The notes: generated by a model from the letters alone, not told the origin. Positions 1 through 8,257 are shown, counted from the stretch's first letter. The stretch: DNA of 32,011 bases from Rhodopirellula sp. (GCA_002689655.1 NZHC01000083.1:1-32011), one strand, 5' to 3'. Numbers and translations: made by a program.

Positions 1-271
1 CAGTGCTCTTATCGAGAAGACCTATCGCATCCATTACTGGCATTGCTTGTAGTTCATCCTCACTGATACCTGCGACATAAAGTAGATGCTTGAAAAGAGC
101 GTCAGCAGCTTCGGCGCGGTTTACATGCCAAGTCCAGTCAAGATTTCGCTTGTACAGCCCAAGAGATTCCGCAGTACCTAAGATCGTCGCATTTTCCTTT
201 TCGTACGTCAGACTAGAGACACTGAGTTCCCGTGCCCAGCGAAAGGTGTACGGCTTGTTGGTCTGTTGCAT
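1..271 (-). CDS. Hypothetical protein, 5' part only (cut by window edge)
   Basis: An open frame begins at the ATG at 271-269 and runs off the left edge of the window, giving about 90 residues (MQQTNKPYTF...). It is preceded by an almost perfect ribosome binding site, AAGGAGGA at 285-278, six bases from the ATG, so the start is secure. The visible part is soluble, aromatic-rich at the N-terminus (YTFRWAREL, LDWTWHVNR) and helical towards the edge; I recognise no family. It lies downstream of a truncated comM gene in the same direction. Its strong Shine-Dalgarno sequence is unlike the other genes in the window, which mostly lack one, so it may be acquired DNA (inference). High confidence that it is a gene, none about function. 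Confidence 0.7.
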   Translation of the reverse strand, partial: MQQTNKPYTFRWARELSVSSLTYEKENATILGTAESLGLYKRNLDWTWHVNRAEAADALFKHLLYVAGISEDELQAMPVMDAIGLLDKST

Positions 272-277
272 CCGAAA

Positions 278-285
278 TCCTCCTT
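278..285 (-). promoter_or_regulatory. Strong Shine-Dalgarno sequence of the leftmost gene
   Basis: AAGGAGGA read on the minus strand lies six bases upstream of the ATG at 271. It is the strongest ribosome binding site seen in the window. Its seven-base core, AGGAGGA, is exactly complementary to TCCTCCT (minus strand, 322-316) in the upstream leader, so it could be masked by base pairing. Confidence 0.7.
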
Positions 286-300
286 AGAAAGAACGATGCG

Positions 301-337
301 GCGTGCCTCCCGCAGAGGAGGACCTGAGGGGGCACGC
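301..337 (-). promoter_or_regulatory. Leader hairpin with anti-Shine-Dalgarno loop
   Basis: GCGTGCC at 301-307 pairs with GGCACGC at 331-337, and the stem extends by about three further pairs including one G-U. On the minus-strand transcript the loop side carries UCCUCCU (322-316), complementary to the ribosome binding site at 284-278. No T-run follows on either strand, so it is not a standard intrinsic terminator. The two pairings are mutually exclusive, as in translational switches. The stem is visible in the sequence; a regulatory role is inference. Confidence 0.4.
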
Positions 338-381
338 TGCACCAAAACTGCGATCCGTCGATGGCAGAAATTCGATGCTAA

Positions 382-395
382 ACCGAGATCTCGGT
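382..395. promoter_or_regulatory. Perfect 14-bp palindrome, possible operator
   Basis: ACCGAGATCTCGGT is a perfect palindrome. It lies about 110 bases upstream of the start of the leftmost minus-strand gene and within the DNA that interrupts comM. It could be the binding site of a dimeric repressor. No clear -10/-35 pair was identified next to it. Confidence 0.3.
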
Positions 396-485
396 AATTC
401 CAAGGCCCCGAAATCTAGTTCCCAATGACGTACATTTGGGTGGTATTTCTAGGCCGCAACAGTCCAGTGAATGACCAAAAACCCG

Positions 486-1544
486 CTATTTTCCACTGCG
501 TAAAGTTGTGACAACCTTTGGAAAGGTAGTGGATTGCAGGGCACGGGAAATCGTAACCGTCCCATCTTCGAGAGGTTGGCGCATTACTTCCAGAGTTTTG
601 CGATTGAACTCAGGCAGTTCGTCTAGAAAAAGGACACCGTTGTGCGATTTGCTGATTTCTCCGGGGACAGGTTGACTGCCACCTCCCACCAAGCCAGCAT
701 CACTGATTGTGTGGTGTGGGTATCGGAAGGGACGCCGTGCCATTAGCGGTTGATCGGCGGGCAGTTGACCAAGCACACTATAAATCCGTGTGGTTTCAAT
801 TGATTCGCCAGCTGACAAAGGCGGAAGGATCGTCGGCATTCTTTGTGCCAGCATAGTCTTGCCACTTCCCGGCGGACCGATCATTGCCAAGTTGTGACGG
901 CCGGCTGCAGCGATCGTCAGCGCTCTTTTCGCAGATTCCTGTCCTCGAACGTCCGCAAAGTCCAAGTCATAAAGACTGAACTTGGCAAAGAGTCGTGCGA
1001 GCTCGCAGGGTACAGCATTGACTTCTAATTCACCAGCAAAGAAAGCAATCGCCTGAGCCAGACTATGTACCGGTATGACTTGCAAGCTTTCCACGACAGC
1101 AGCTTCACTTGCATTTGCAACGGGTACAACTAATCCTCGAATCGCATCATTCTTTGCCGCCTCGATTGCGATTGATAATGCTCCTTTGATCGGACGTGTT
1201 GTTCCCTCCAAAGCCAGTTCGCCCACAACGGCGTATTCCTCAAGCCGTTCCGCAGAGAGTTGTCCACTGCCCGCTAGTACGCCCAAGGCAACGGGTAAAT
1301 CAAATGATGACGCTTGTTTGGGAAGATCGCCCGGTGCTAAGTTGATCACAACTCGGTCCTGTGGCCTCACAAATCCGCTGTTAACGATCGCACGTTCGAC
1401 TCGGTGCGTGCTTTCTTTTACGGCAGTGTCTGGTAGCCCAACCAAAATGGTCTTTGGCATTGCAGCCGGTGAGATATCGACCTCGACATCAACCGGCAGC
1501 GCTTCGATGCCGGAAAGTGTGAACGTCTTCAAGCGTGCCAGCAT
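486..1544 (-). pseudogene. comM: ComM/YifB-family Mg-chelatase-like AAA+ ATPase, C-terminally truncated
   Basis: The 352 residues match the first two thirds of the YifB/ComM family, normally about 500 residues. The N-terminal ChlI-type (S5-like) domain covers about 1-190. The AAA+ Mg-chelatase domain begins near 200, with Walker A GPPGSGKT (about 224) and Walker [12 protein letters not shown] (about 304). After [10 protein letters not shown] the family normally continues into a conserved segment with an MNPCPCG-type motif and the C-terminal helical domain. Here it switches to [10 protein letters not shown] and stops, and none of the three frames of 272-485 restores the missing part. ComM is a hexameric helicase acting in branch migration during natural transformation. 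Loss of the sensor and C-terminal regions probably inactivates it. The start is ATG at 1544; GGGG lies upstream. Confidence 0.85.
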
Positions 1545-1833
1545 GATGCCCCAATCATGTAAGCGTGGAAGTAGTTACTGCTCAGAGGTTCGCATCGTTG
1601 GGGCGACTTCGCAAGGACCGAATTCCAAATCTTTGAAAATGAGAAGAAGATAGGAAATCAAAATGAAGGCAATGTCTACTTGATTGCAAAAGCTAGCCGA
1701 GCAGATGCGGTGTCTTGCAATGCTCGCAATAAGAGCATCCGTCCGTCACGCAATTGATGTGTTTTGCTATCACGACTCGGGTTGCAAGTGGAACGCACAT
1801 CGATTCGTAAACAGAAGCGAAGGTCTGCCCGAA
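1545..1833. other. Intergenic region, no gene seen
   Basis: This stretch lies between the comM start and the end of the decayed antiporter/CBS locus. A plus-strand frame at 1684-1905 has no recognisable content and runs into the CBS fragment on the other strand. No RNA gene or clear hairpin was found. It presumably holds the comM promoter. Confidence 0.4.
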
Positions 1834-2835
1834 TCAGGATGGCCTTCTTTTGTGCCTTTGTGTGATGAACGCGTCCATGACATCACTGCGGCGGACGACG
1901 CCTAGTAATTCATAGGGCTCACTGAGAGTGATCACAGGAACGCAGTCATCTGTCTCTGCCTGAAATAACTCGAAGGTATGAATTGTCAGTTCATCAGGGA
2001 AAAGCATAGCAGTGGGTTCACTGGCGAGATCTCCAGCGCGGACAAGTTGTGATGCGTTGTGATCATACATCACATCACTCAACAGTGGGTGCCGGATTAT
2101 CATTGCGACCGTCGATTGGTCGCCGATGACTAGATAGGTGTTGTTACGACTGCATTCGATGTAGTCGATCACATCGTCGAAATTATCTCATTGGTGGCTG
2201 CCTTTTATTGTGTTATCGTTACTCCTATGATCAAGAACGTAATCATGTAGGAAATGTGAAAAGATTCGCAGATGCCTGACAAGAAAGTCTCTGCCGCAAC
2301 TAGCAGCACGATCCAGCGTTTCATGTTCAGACAACCACAGCCGTAGCTGAGGATAAGCCCACCTGCGATTCCGACTACTGCTGAGCCGGCGATGTTGAGG
2401 ATCAGACTTCCAAACTGCTCTCCTACTGGCATCGCAAGTTTATTTTGACGAGTGAGATTGCTAGGAAGGCAGACTCAAACATCACGATGCAGGCAAAGTT
2501 ATTCATTGCAACCAGAAATCCAATGTTCTCCGTGATGAGACCTTCCAAACGGAATTCTTTTATAGCCAGAAGGGGGGGCTGCGTGCAGATGCAAAAGCAA
2601 GGGAATCAAATAATAGAGCTTGACTGCCTGTGCATCCAAAAATCAGTAAGCCAACGCTCACAAAAATGAATGTGAAAGAGATCTCACCCAACGAAAACGG
2701 TAGGCAGCGTTTTGCAAGTTTGCATACTTTTGTGGTCGCGAATTCATAGCCAAGATTGAGTCGCACCAGTGCCATGGGCAGTTTCAGCAGAGGATAAAAA
2801 TTCAATGTAACTTGCTGGATTGCATCGGCTGCCCA
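1834..2835 (-). pseudogene. Decayed cation/proton antiporter-like gene with C-terminal CBS domain
   Basis: Three minus-strand pieces read as one damaged locus. Piece one (about 2835-2560) has antiporter-like membrane segments (LPFSLGEISFTFIFVSVGLL). It breaks at a run of seven C (2578-2572); one more C would continue the frame into PPLLAIKEFRLEGLITENIG. That second frame ends near 2430, next to an A-rich stretch. Piece two (2432-2205) continues with SLILNIAGSAVVGIAGGLIL and an ETFLSGICESFHISYMITF segment ending in TAA. Piece three (2172-1834) is a CBS-type domain (VPVI...ELLGVVRRSDVMDAF). The N-terminal membrane region and probably segments between pieces two and three are missing. The membrane part resembles Na+/H+ or K+/H+ antiporters. 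The CBS part could come from the same gene or from a neighbouring transporter such as a ClC channel. Non-functional in this form. Confidence 0.65.
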
Positions 2836-2997
2836 CGACTATCTGTTGATCTCTGTCTGCGACGCGCGGGTTTACTCGTAGGAATCAACGAGCTGAGCTA
2901 GGGACTTTGGTGGGTTGTACCAGTGACAGGCCGTAGCTAATGGAATGCAGGCGATGTCGCCCTTGGGCGATCCATGGGGTCGGCAGCATACAAGAGG

Positions 2998-3012
2998 GTG
3001 TCAGATTGACAC
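2998..3012. promoter_or_regulatory. Operator-like inverted repeat upstream of PP2C gene
   Basis: GTGTCA-GAT-TGACAC is a perfect 6+3+6 inverted repeat ending 27 bases before the ATG at 3040. It contains a TTGACA (3006-3011) that could be a -35 element. If it is, the later start at 3121 for the phosphatase would fit better. No convincing -10 was found at ideal spacing. Confidence 0.35.
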
Positions 3013-3039
3013 ACCCATCCAAACGAATCCGAATTTGAT

Positions 3040-4005
3040 ATGGTTTTAGAGCGGTTGAACACCTTGGGTGGCATCGGCAATGAAGGCATCAAGAAGCCAG
3101 TACATCTTGTGGATGACGAAATGAGGAACAGCAAGCAGTTACCATCATTAACTTTTGGGCTCAGTGATTGTGGCCGCGTTAGAGAGGTGAATCAGGATCA
3201 GTTTCTTATCGCAGAGCTAGTCAAGTCCATGCTGGTATCAGCGACAACGCTTGAATTGGGCGAACGCGTTTTTGGCCGTGTCCAAGGTGAAATTCTGTTG
3301 GTTGCTGATGGTATGGGGGGACAAGCTGCTGGGGAAAAGGCTAGTCATCTGGCGATTAGTCATCTGGTACATAGGTTACTCAATAGTGTTCATTGGTTCT
3401 TTCACGGAGATGATGGGAACGAAGATGATTTTGTTGCAAATCTGCAGAATTTGATGCAGGATACGAATGCAAAAATCCTTCGCGAATCTGCCAAGAATTC
3501 GAATGTCAGAGGCATGGGGACGACGTTGACCATGGTCCACCGCATTGGCAGGCGAATGTTTGTGGTGCATGCGGGAGACAGCAGGTGCTATTTGTACCGC
3601 AATGGCGCTGTAGAGCAGTTAACAACGGATCATACCTTGGCAAGACAGATGGTCGAGAAAGGTGGCATGCGACCTGAGCATGAGTCGATGAGCCGTTGGA
3701 GCAACGTGTTGTGGAACGTGCTGGGTGGCAACTCGAATGATGAAGTGGTCGCCGAGGCGCGGAGGGTGGATCTGGAAGATGGTGATAGGATCGTCCTGTG
3801 CAGTGATGGCTTGCATCGGTATGTTAATGAGGAAATGCTGGCAGAGGTGCTGTCAGTGACGGAGGATCCAGAGTCCGCATGTCGGACACTCGTTGATTTT
3901 GCAAATGCATCGGGAGGGCAGGATAACGTAACTGTGGTCGTCGCTAAGCCAGACTTGAGTTTAAGCACTGATCGCAGTTTCTTGCTCGAGGCTGAGCCAA
4001 CATAG
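3040..4005 (+). CDS. PP2C-family protein Ser/Thr phosphatase
   Basis: The 321 residues carry the complete PP2C/PPM motif set: SDCGRVREVNQDQ (about 42-54), the metal-binding VADGMGGQAAGE (88-99, Asp90), RGMGTTL (157-163), HAGDSRCYLYR (177-187), the LCSDGL motif (Asp256) and GGQDNVTVVV (292-301, Asp295). It is a metal-dependent cytosolic phosphatase expected to reverse Hanks-type Ser/Thr kinases, which are abundant in planctomycetes; no kinase gene is next to it here. The domain starts only around residue 33, and ATG 3121 (MRNSKQLPS) is an alternative start. Neither start has a strong ribosome binding site. Its upstream neighbour is the decayed antiporter locus on the opposite strand. Confidence 0.92.
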   Translation: MVLERLNTLGGIGNEGIKKPVHLVDDEMRNSKQLPSLTFGLSDCGRVREVNQDQFLIAELVKSMLVSATTLELGERVFGRVQGEILLVADGMGGQAAGEKASHLAISHLVHRLLNSVHWFFHGDDGNEDDFVANLQNLMQDTNAKILRESAKNSNVRGMGTTLTMVHRIGRRMFVVHAGDSRCYLYRNGAVEQLTTDHTLARQMVEKGGMRPEHESMSRWSNVLWNVLGGNSNDEVVAEARRVDLEDGDRIVLCSDGLHRYVNEEMLAEVLSVTEDPESACRTLVDFANASGGQDNVTVVVAKPDLSLSTDRSFLLEAEPT

Positions 4006-4106
4006 GCGTCCGACAGGTGATCAGTCGTGTAGGCCAGAGGGATTTGCCACAACGGTAAACTGCGACGTTCGCTCATTGATTACCAAAGTCGGGGGTGTGC
4101 TACCTG

Positions 4107-4244
4107 ATGAAGGATGTTTGGGACCTATACGGAGCCGCTCCGCAGAGTCTGCTCAGTTTGCTGAATCGGTCAATGGGGCTGCGGAGCCGGCCTGGCACAC
4201 TGCATCCTTACTTTTGGAGAACCTATCGCAGTTCGTGGAATTAG
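4107..4244 (+). CDS. Possible small protein, 45 residues
   Basis: An ATG-initiated frame encodes 45 residues (MKDVWDLYGAAPQSLLSLLN...), rich in Trp, Tyr, Leu and Arg, with a protein-like amphipathic helix in the first half. GGGGGTG lies about nine bases upstream. It sits between the phosphatase and the transporter, on the same strand as both. The frame is short and I recognise no homologue, so it may be chance. Confidence 0.25.
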   Translation: MKDVWDLYGAAPQSLLSLLNRSMGLRSRPGTLHPYFWRTYRSSWN

Positions 4245-4280
4245 CGGCAACCAGCAAGCAGAGGAATATAACGGCCTAGG

Positions 4281-5447
4281 ATGAATGATCCTGAAGTCCA
4301 AACCGAATCAGAATATGTCTGTGAAGAGATTTTGCAAACAGAAAACTCTCCGAACGATGTCGTTTCAAATGATGTCGCGTCGAATGATAGTGATGCATCA
4401 TACAGTTTCGAAACTGCTGGACCGCTCGAATCAAAGTCAATGTCAGAGACCGCTGCCGGACAGGTTCGCCAACCAGAGCCCCGATTACCCCGTGAATTGA
4501 GACCACCTGTCGGAAATGTGATGGGGGTTATCCTAGGGCTCTCGGCAGCTGTGTTGTACACCATGGCAAATATAGCGTTGCGTAACTGTGTTGCTTTGGA
4601 TCCGTTTCTTGTGTCAGCAGTCAAGGCTGCTCCCACGGTCATTGTGCTGGGGCCTTTTCTGATCTGGATGTTGACCAGAGGCGAGGCACTGGCGACCAGT
4701 CGAAGGTTGATCCCGCGATTCATCGTCGTCAGCCTCATCGGGCAGTTTGTCGGCAATGCCGCGTTTCAAGTCGCACTGGGGACGATCGGATTAGCTGCCT
4801 CTGTTCCGATTACCTTAGGCGTCTTGCTCATTGGTGGTGCAATTCTAGGCCGCGTATTGCTGCGAGAGCCTGTTCGTTTGCGAACCATTGCGGCCATGGT
4901 CATGATCATCATTGCGGTGGTCATCCTCTCCCATCCCAGTACTTCCAAAACACCTGAAACTTCCATCACCAACCATCCTGTCTGGGTCGGGGCACTGTGT
5001 GCCGCTGCGTCCGGTGCTGCTTACGCTCTCTTTGGTGCCGTCATGCGGCAAACGATGAGAGGGGGAGTTTCGGCCCCAGCCACAATGTTCATTAGTGGCG
5101 TCGTGGGAACGCTGTCACTTTGGGCAGTCACACTTGCAAACTCAGGGCTCGCTTCACTTTCAGTGGTCAATTCGTCTCAGTGGTCAATGATGGCTGCGGC
5201 TGGAGTGTTGAACTTCAGTGCTTTTGTCGCGTTGTCCGTATCGTTGAAGGCGTTGCCGGTTGTGGCTGTAAACCTCATTAACGCTTCGCAGGTGGCGATG
5301 GCAGCCATCGCCGGAGTGATTGTATTTTCAGAGCCGGTAACATGGCCACTCTCGCTCGGTATCTTGTTGACATTTGCTGGTCTGTTGGTAGTTGCAAACC
5401 GTCGTAGTCCGGCTTCGGAGAAGTCACAGGCCTCACTGAATAAGTAG
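4281..5447 (+). CDS. EamA/DMT-superfamily transporter
   Basis: The 388 residues comprise a hydrophilic N-terminal extension of about 75 residues, rich in Asp, Glu, Ser and Asn, followed by ten predicted membrane helices in two EamA halves (about 78-215 and 230-375). Features typical of drug/metabolite transporters are the helix-starting GNVMGVILGLSAAVLYTMAN, the second-half repeat WVGALCAAASGAAYALFGAV, and a last helix (PLSLGILLTFAGLLVV) after a VIVFSEPVTW segment. The substrate cannot be told. The acidic extension is longer than usual. The ATG at 4281 has only AGGA directly against it; internal starts such as the ATG at 4441 would remove most of the extension. It converges with the Tat/NHL gene. 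Confidence 0.85.
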   Translation: MNDPEVQTESEYVCEEILQTENSPNDVVSNDVASNDSDASYSFETAGPLESKSMSETAAGQVRQPEPRLPRELRPPVGNVMGVILGLSAAVLYTMANIALRNCVALDPFLVSAVKAAPTVIVLGPFLIWMLTRGEALATSRRLIPRFIVVSLIGQFVGNAAFQVALGTIGLAASVPITLGVLLIGGAILGRVLLREPVRLRTIAAMVMIIIAVVILSHPSTSKTPETSITNHPVWVGALCAAASGAAYALFGAVMRQTMRGGVSAPATMFISGVVGTLSLWAVTLANSGLASLSVVNSSQWSMMAAAGVLNFSAFVALSVSLKALPVVAVNLINASQVAMAAIAGVIVFSEPVTWPLSLGILLTFAGLLVVANRRSPASEKSQASLNK

Positions 5448-5486
5448 GGCTACGTTGCAAGCGGGTCTGGTGGGCAAAGCCAGCAG

Positions 5487-6572
5487 TTACACACGCGACA
5501 GTTTTGTGATTCTGCCAGTGCTGACCCACTCGGCAACGTAGAGGTTGTCTTCTAGGTCAAAGCAAGCGTCATGGGGATGCACAAATTTACCCTGTTGCCA
5601 TTTTCTTTCGTCTGTCCGGATTGAGAAGCTTTTTGAGTCCTGCTTGTCTTGGAGAACACGTTCGCGGTCATCACCAAGCGTTACGATCGTATTGTGATCC
5701 CGGTCGAGTAGTGAAACCCTTGCTACTAGTTCTGGCACGAGCATTAATTCTGCGTTGGTATCGATATTGGCGGGTAGGCCAAAGCCGTTTACCGTCTTTT
5801 TGTATTCGCCCTGCAAATCAAAAATTTGTAGGGTGTTGTTCGCGCGGTCAGCGACCACAATCTCGGGGTCGCCACCCTCCCTCGTATCGACCCACAAACC
5901 ATGGGGTAAATTAAATGACCCACGGCCCTTGCCGGAACCTCCAAAACATGACAACCAATTGCCATCCTTGTCATAGCGGTGGATGTAGTAGGAGCCGTAC
6001 CCATCCGCAAGTAGGAAATCCCCATTGGGTAGAAACGCGAAATTTGTGGGTAGGAAACGATTCCGTCCCCAAGCCCGTCGTGGATTACTTGCTTCGCCTG
6101 TCGCATAGTGCCCACTCTGCATAGGTGCATATTTTTGCCAAACTAATTCACCTTTCAGTGTCAGCTTGGCGATCGATTTGAGTTGTTGATAAGCAGCCAC
6201 GTAGAGATAGGGGACACCGTCTTCTACATGGACTTCGAGTCCGTGACCTCCACCCTGAAACTGTTGTCCAAAAGCACGCATGAATTGTCCATCCGAGTCG
6301 AACACGAAAATGGAGGGATGGTCGGTCTTGCTGACTTCCCCTTCATGAATGACATACAAATTATTGTCAGGATCGACAGCGACGTTATGCGTTGTTTGCC
6401 ATGAATATTGGCTTGGTAGCTGGGGGAATTGGTGCTGGCACTTGAATTGGTGGTCACCGGTACCGATCAACTCTTGCGCCGCAGACCGTTTGCTGGTCAA
6501 AAGGGCAGGGCAAGCGACTGATGCGACAGCAGCTGTTTTAAGAAATGAACGGCGTCTGTAGTTTTGACTCAT
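5487..6572 (-). CDS. Tat-exported NHL-repeat beta-propeller protein
   Basis: From the ATG at 6572 the product is 361 residues and begins with a twin-arginine signal (NYRRRSFLKTAAVASVA), which identifies this start over the in-frame upstream one at 6641. The mature part carries NHL-type blades: THNVAVDPDNNLYVIHEGE, LPTNFAFLPNGDFLLADGYG, FNLPHGLWVDTREGG...IVVADRANNTLQIF, and the terminal HPHDACFDLEDNLYVAEW. It is expected to fold into a six-bladed propeller exported folded to the periplasm. Such proteins in planctomycetes are often annotated as peptidylglycine-monooxygenase-like or 6-bladed propeller proteins. No catalytic residues are identifiable, so the function is unknown. A promoter and operator-like site lie about 90 bases upstream. 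Confidence 0.85.
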   Translation of the reverse strand: MSQNYRRRSFLKTAAVASVACPALLTSKRSAAQELIGTGDHQFKCQHQFPQLPSQYSWQTTHNVAVDPDNNLYVIHEGEVSKTDHPSIFVFDSDGQFMRAFGQQFQGGGHGLEVHVEDGVPYLYVAAYQQLKSIAKLTLKGELVWQKYAPMQSGHYATGEASNPRRAWGRNRFLPTNFAFLPNGDFLLADGYGSYYIHRYDKDGNWLSCFGGSGKGRGSFNLPHGLWVDTREGGDPEIVVADRANNTLQIFDLQGEYKKTVNGFGLPANIDTNAELMLVPELVARVSLLDRDHNTIVTLGDDRERVLQDKQDSKSFSIRTDERKWQQGKFVHPHDACFDLEDNLYVAEWVSTGRITKLSRV

Positions 6573-6662
6573 CAGCAATTTTTGAGTTAAGGGAATGCTT
6601 GGAGGGGTTCCTTCGGGTGGGAGTGATTTTCCGCCCGCCACGTTCTATGCTAGGTGGCGATT

Positions 6663-6689
6663 ATTATACAACAGAAACTGGATCAGTTT
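6663..6689 (-). promoter_or_regulatory. Promoter -10 box and adjacent operator-like palindrome
   Basis: On the minus strand a perfect TATAAT (6668-6663) lies about 90 bases upstream of the start at 6572. Directly upstream of it, in the -35/-10 spacer position, is AAACTG-GAT-CAGTTT (6675-6689), a perfect 6+3+6 inverted repeat. A palindrome at this place is typical of repressor operators. There is no good -35 hexamer. Confidence 0.5.
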
Positions 6690-6965
6690 TCATCGCAGGC
6701 TGGTGTTGTAGCCAGGGTGAAAATCACACACTAAGCTTTTGAACACGCGAGAGTCTTTCACCACAATGACTTAGTTAGTTTGGCCGGAATTCTTTCGTCA
6801 CATGAAGATGTTTGCTCTCTCGTGGGGCGTGAGCCGTGAATTCTTGCTGCGATGGGATTACACCGCGATGCGAGTAAACAGTTTCGGTCAGTTCTGAATA
6901 TCCACTGATGTTGCCGGTCAACGTAATCTTCAGCCATTGAACCGCTTCTTTAGGAAACCAAACGT
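6690..6965. other. Divergent intergenic region
   Basis: The region lies between the Tat/NHL promoter and the methyltransferase start. A minus-strand frame (7200-6775) that crosses it runs antisense through the methyltransferase and has no recognisable domain. No RNA gene or repeat was seen. It must hold the methyltransferase promoter, which I could not pinpoint. Confidence 0.4.
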
Positions 6966-7784
6966 ATGACTGAGGAAGCCCGATTTGCTTTTGGAAAAAA
7001 TTGGCAGTCATTTCTCGCCGAATTAGATGAGGAACGCATTGCTCAGGCGGTGAGATCGCTGCAACAGTTATTGGGTCTTGAGACGCTTGAGGGCAAACGC
7101 TTTCTGGATTTGGGTTGTGGAAGTGGATTGTTTTCCCTCGCTGCCCAGCGATTGGGAGCTGACGTGATTTCAATCGACTACGACAAATTTTCGGTGGCAT
7201 GCAGTGAAGAGCTACGCAAACGCTTCGGATCGGAGTCCCTGCAGTGGGACATCAAACAAGGGTCTGTGCTCGATTCGGTTTTGATGCAGGGTTTGGGGCG
7301 CGCGGACGTAGTCTATTCCTGGGGCGTGCTGCACCATACTGGGGACATGGACAAAGCAATTTCAATGGCAGCTGATAGGACCAAGTATGACGGCTTGTTC
7401 TGCTTGGCGATTTATAATGATCAGGGAGGCGGTAGTCGTCGTTGGTTGCGAATCAAAAAAATCTACAACGCGCTACCAACGTGGTTACGGTTTTTTTGGG
7501 TGCTTGGGGTTGGTGGTGTTTACGAATGCAAGTTTGCGTTGGCCCGCTTAGCTTGTTTCAGAAACCCACTGCCGTTTCGTGATTGGCATGCCAAACGACA
7601 GGATCGCGGGATGTCTGTATGGCATGACTGGGTTGATTGGATAGGTGGCTTGCCATTCGAAGTCGCAAAGCCTGAAGAGATTATTGTTCCCCTTCGGCAA
7701 CGGGGGTTTGTACTGGAAAACATGAGAACTGTTGCAAGTGGATGGGGTTGTAATGAGTTTGTTTTCTCAAAGGCACAAACGTGA
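6966..7784 (+). CDS. Class I SAM-dependent methyltransferase
   Basis: The 272-residue protein has the SAM-binding motif I FLDLGCGSGLFSLAA (46-60), the acidic post-I residue at SIDYD (69-73) and a motif IV-like VVYSWGVLHHTGDM (about 114-127). The N-terminal RFAFGKNWQSFL resembles a family whose members act on lipid or sugar-linked substrates. The C-terminal half is large and aromatic-rich (WHAKRQDRGMSVWHDWVDW) and probably forms the substrate pocket. The ATG is preceded by AGGAAA at about eight bases. The substrate is unknown. The gene converges with the PH-domain gene with only two bases between stop codons. Confidence 0.88.
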   Translation: MTEEARFAFGKNWQSFLAELDEERIAQAVRSLQQLLGLETLEGKRFLDLGCGSGLFSLAAQRLGADVISIDYDKFSVACSEELRKRFGSESLQWDIKQGSVLDSVLMQGLGRADVVYSWGVLHHTGDMDKAISMAADRTKYDGLFCLAIYNDQGGGSRRWLRIKKIYNALPTWLRFFWVLGVGGVYECKFALARLACFRNPLPFRDWHAKRQDRGMSVWHDWVDWIGGLPFEVAKPEEIIVPLRQRGFVLENMRTVASGWGCNEFVFSKAQT

Positions 7785-7786
7785 TT

Positions 7787-8257
7787 TCACGACTGTTCGT
7801 GCAACGTCTTCCGGTCAATTGTTTCAAGCTGCTGTTCCAGATTCTGGATGAATGATTCCCGCTGCTTTGGCGAGAGAATGTGCGTCCGTTTGGATGTTTT
7901 GATCAGAACACGTTTCATCGAAAGCGCTGGGCCACTGAGGATGCTGGCTGACTTCGAGATGGATGTTATTTCTTCCAGTGGAATCTGATAGCACAGGAGT
8001 CCACAACGGACGGTGAGTGCGTCGTCATGCAACGTGTAACGGCAAGGGATCGTAACTGCTGCAGTAAGACTGGCGGTTGCGGCAGCACACAGGAACAGGG
8101 TTAGTGCTCCACCGCCTTGTCCCTGCTGTAACAGGTATCCCGCGATTACGAGGGAGGTAATGGGAGCCAGTATCAACATCACTACAATCCAGAGGTCGAC
8201 ACCAGAGGGATAAACGGTGGCGGGAAGTTGTCGTTCCGACGAGATGTCGTTTGTCAT
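7787..8257 (-). CDS. PH-like-domain membrane protein
   Basis: The 156 residues carry two predicted membrane helices (about 22-42 and 48-70) followed by a bacterial PH-like region (YTLHDDALTVRCGLLCYQIPLEEITSISKSASILSGPAL...ILSPKQRESFIQNLEQQL). This is the layout of short PH-domain proteins (bPH/YdbT-like families), whose role is usually unknown. The ATG lies three bases after the stop of the TVP38-type gene on the same strand, so the two are almost certainly cotranscribed and may be translationally coupled. Confidence 0.75.
   Translation of the reverse strand: MTNDISSERQLPATVYPSGVDLWIVVMLILAPITSLVIAGYLLQQGQGGGALTLFLCAAATASLTAAVTIPCRYTLHDDALTVRCGLLCYQIPLEEITSISKSASILSGPALSMKRVLIKTSKRTHILSPKQRESFIQNLEQQLETIDRKTLHEQS

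Noticed and set aside
1684-1905. Plus-strand frame of 73 residues
   Set aside because: No recognisable content; its end overlaps the CBS fragment on the opposite strand.
4076-4279. Plus-strand TTG-initiated frame of 67 residues ending just before the EamA gene
   Set aside because: Low-complexity Ala/Ser/Glu composition, non-ATG start, and overlap with a more protein-like 45-residue frame.
6775-7200. Minus-strand frame of 141 residues
   Set aside because: Antisense to the conserved SAM-binding region of the methyltransferase; no domain pattern.
7779-7790. CGTGA-TT-TCACG dyad between convergent stop codons
   Set aside because: Five-pair stem without a T-run; too weak to call a bidirectional terminator.
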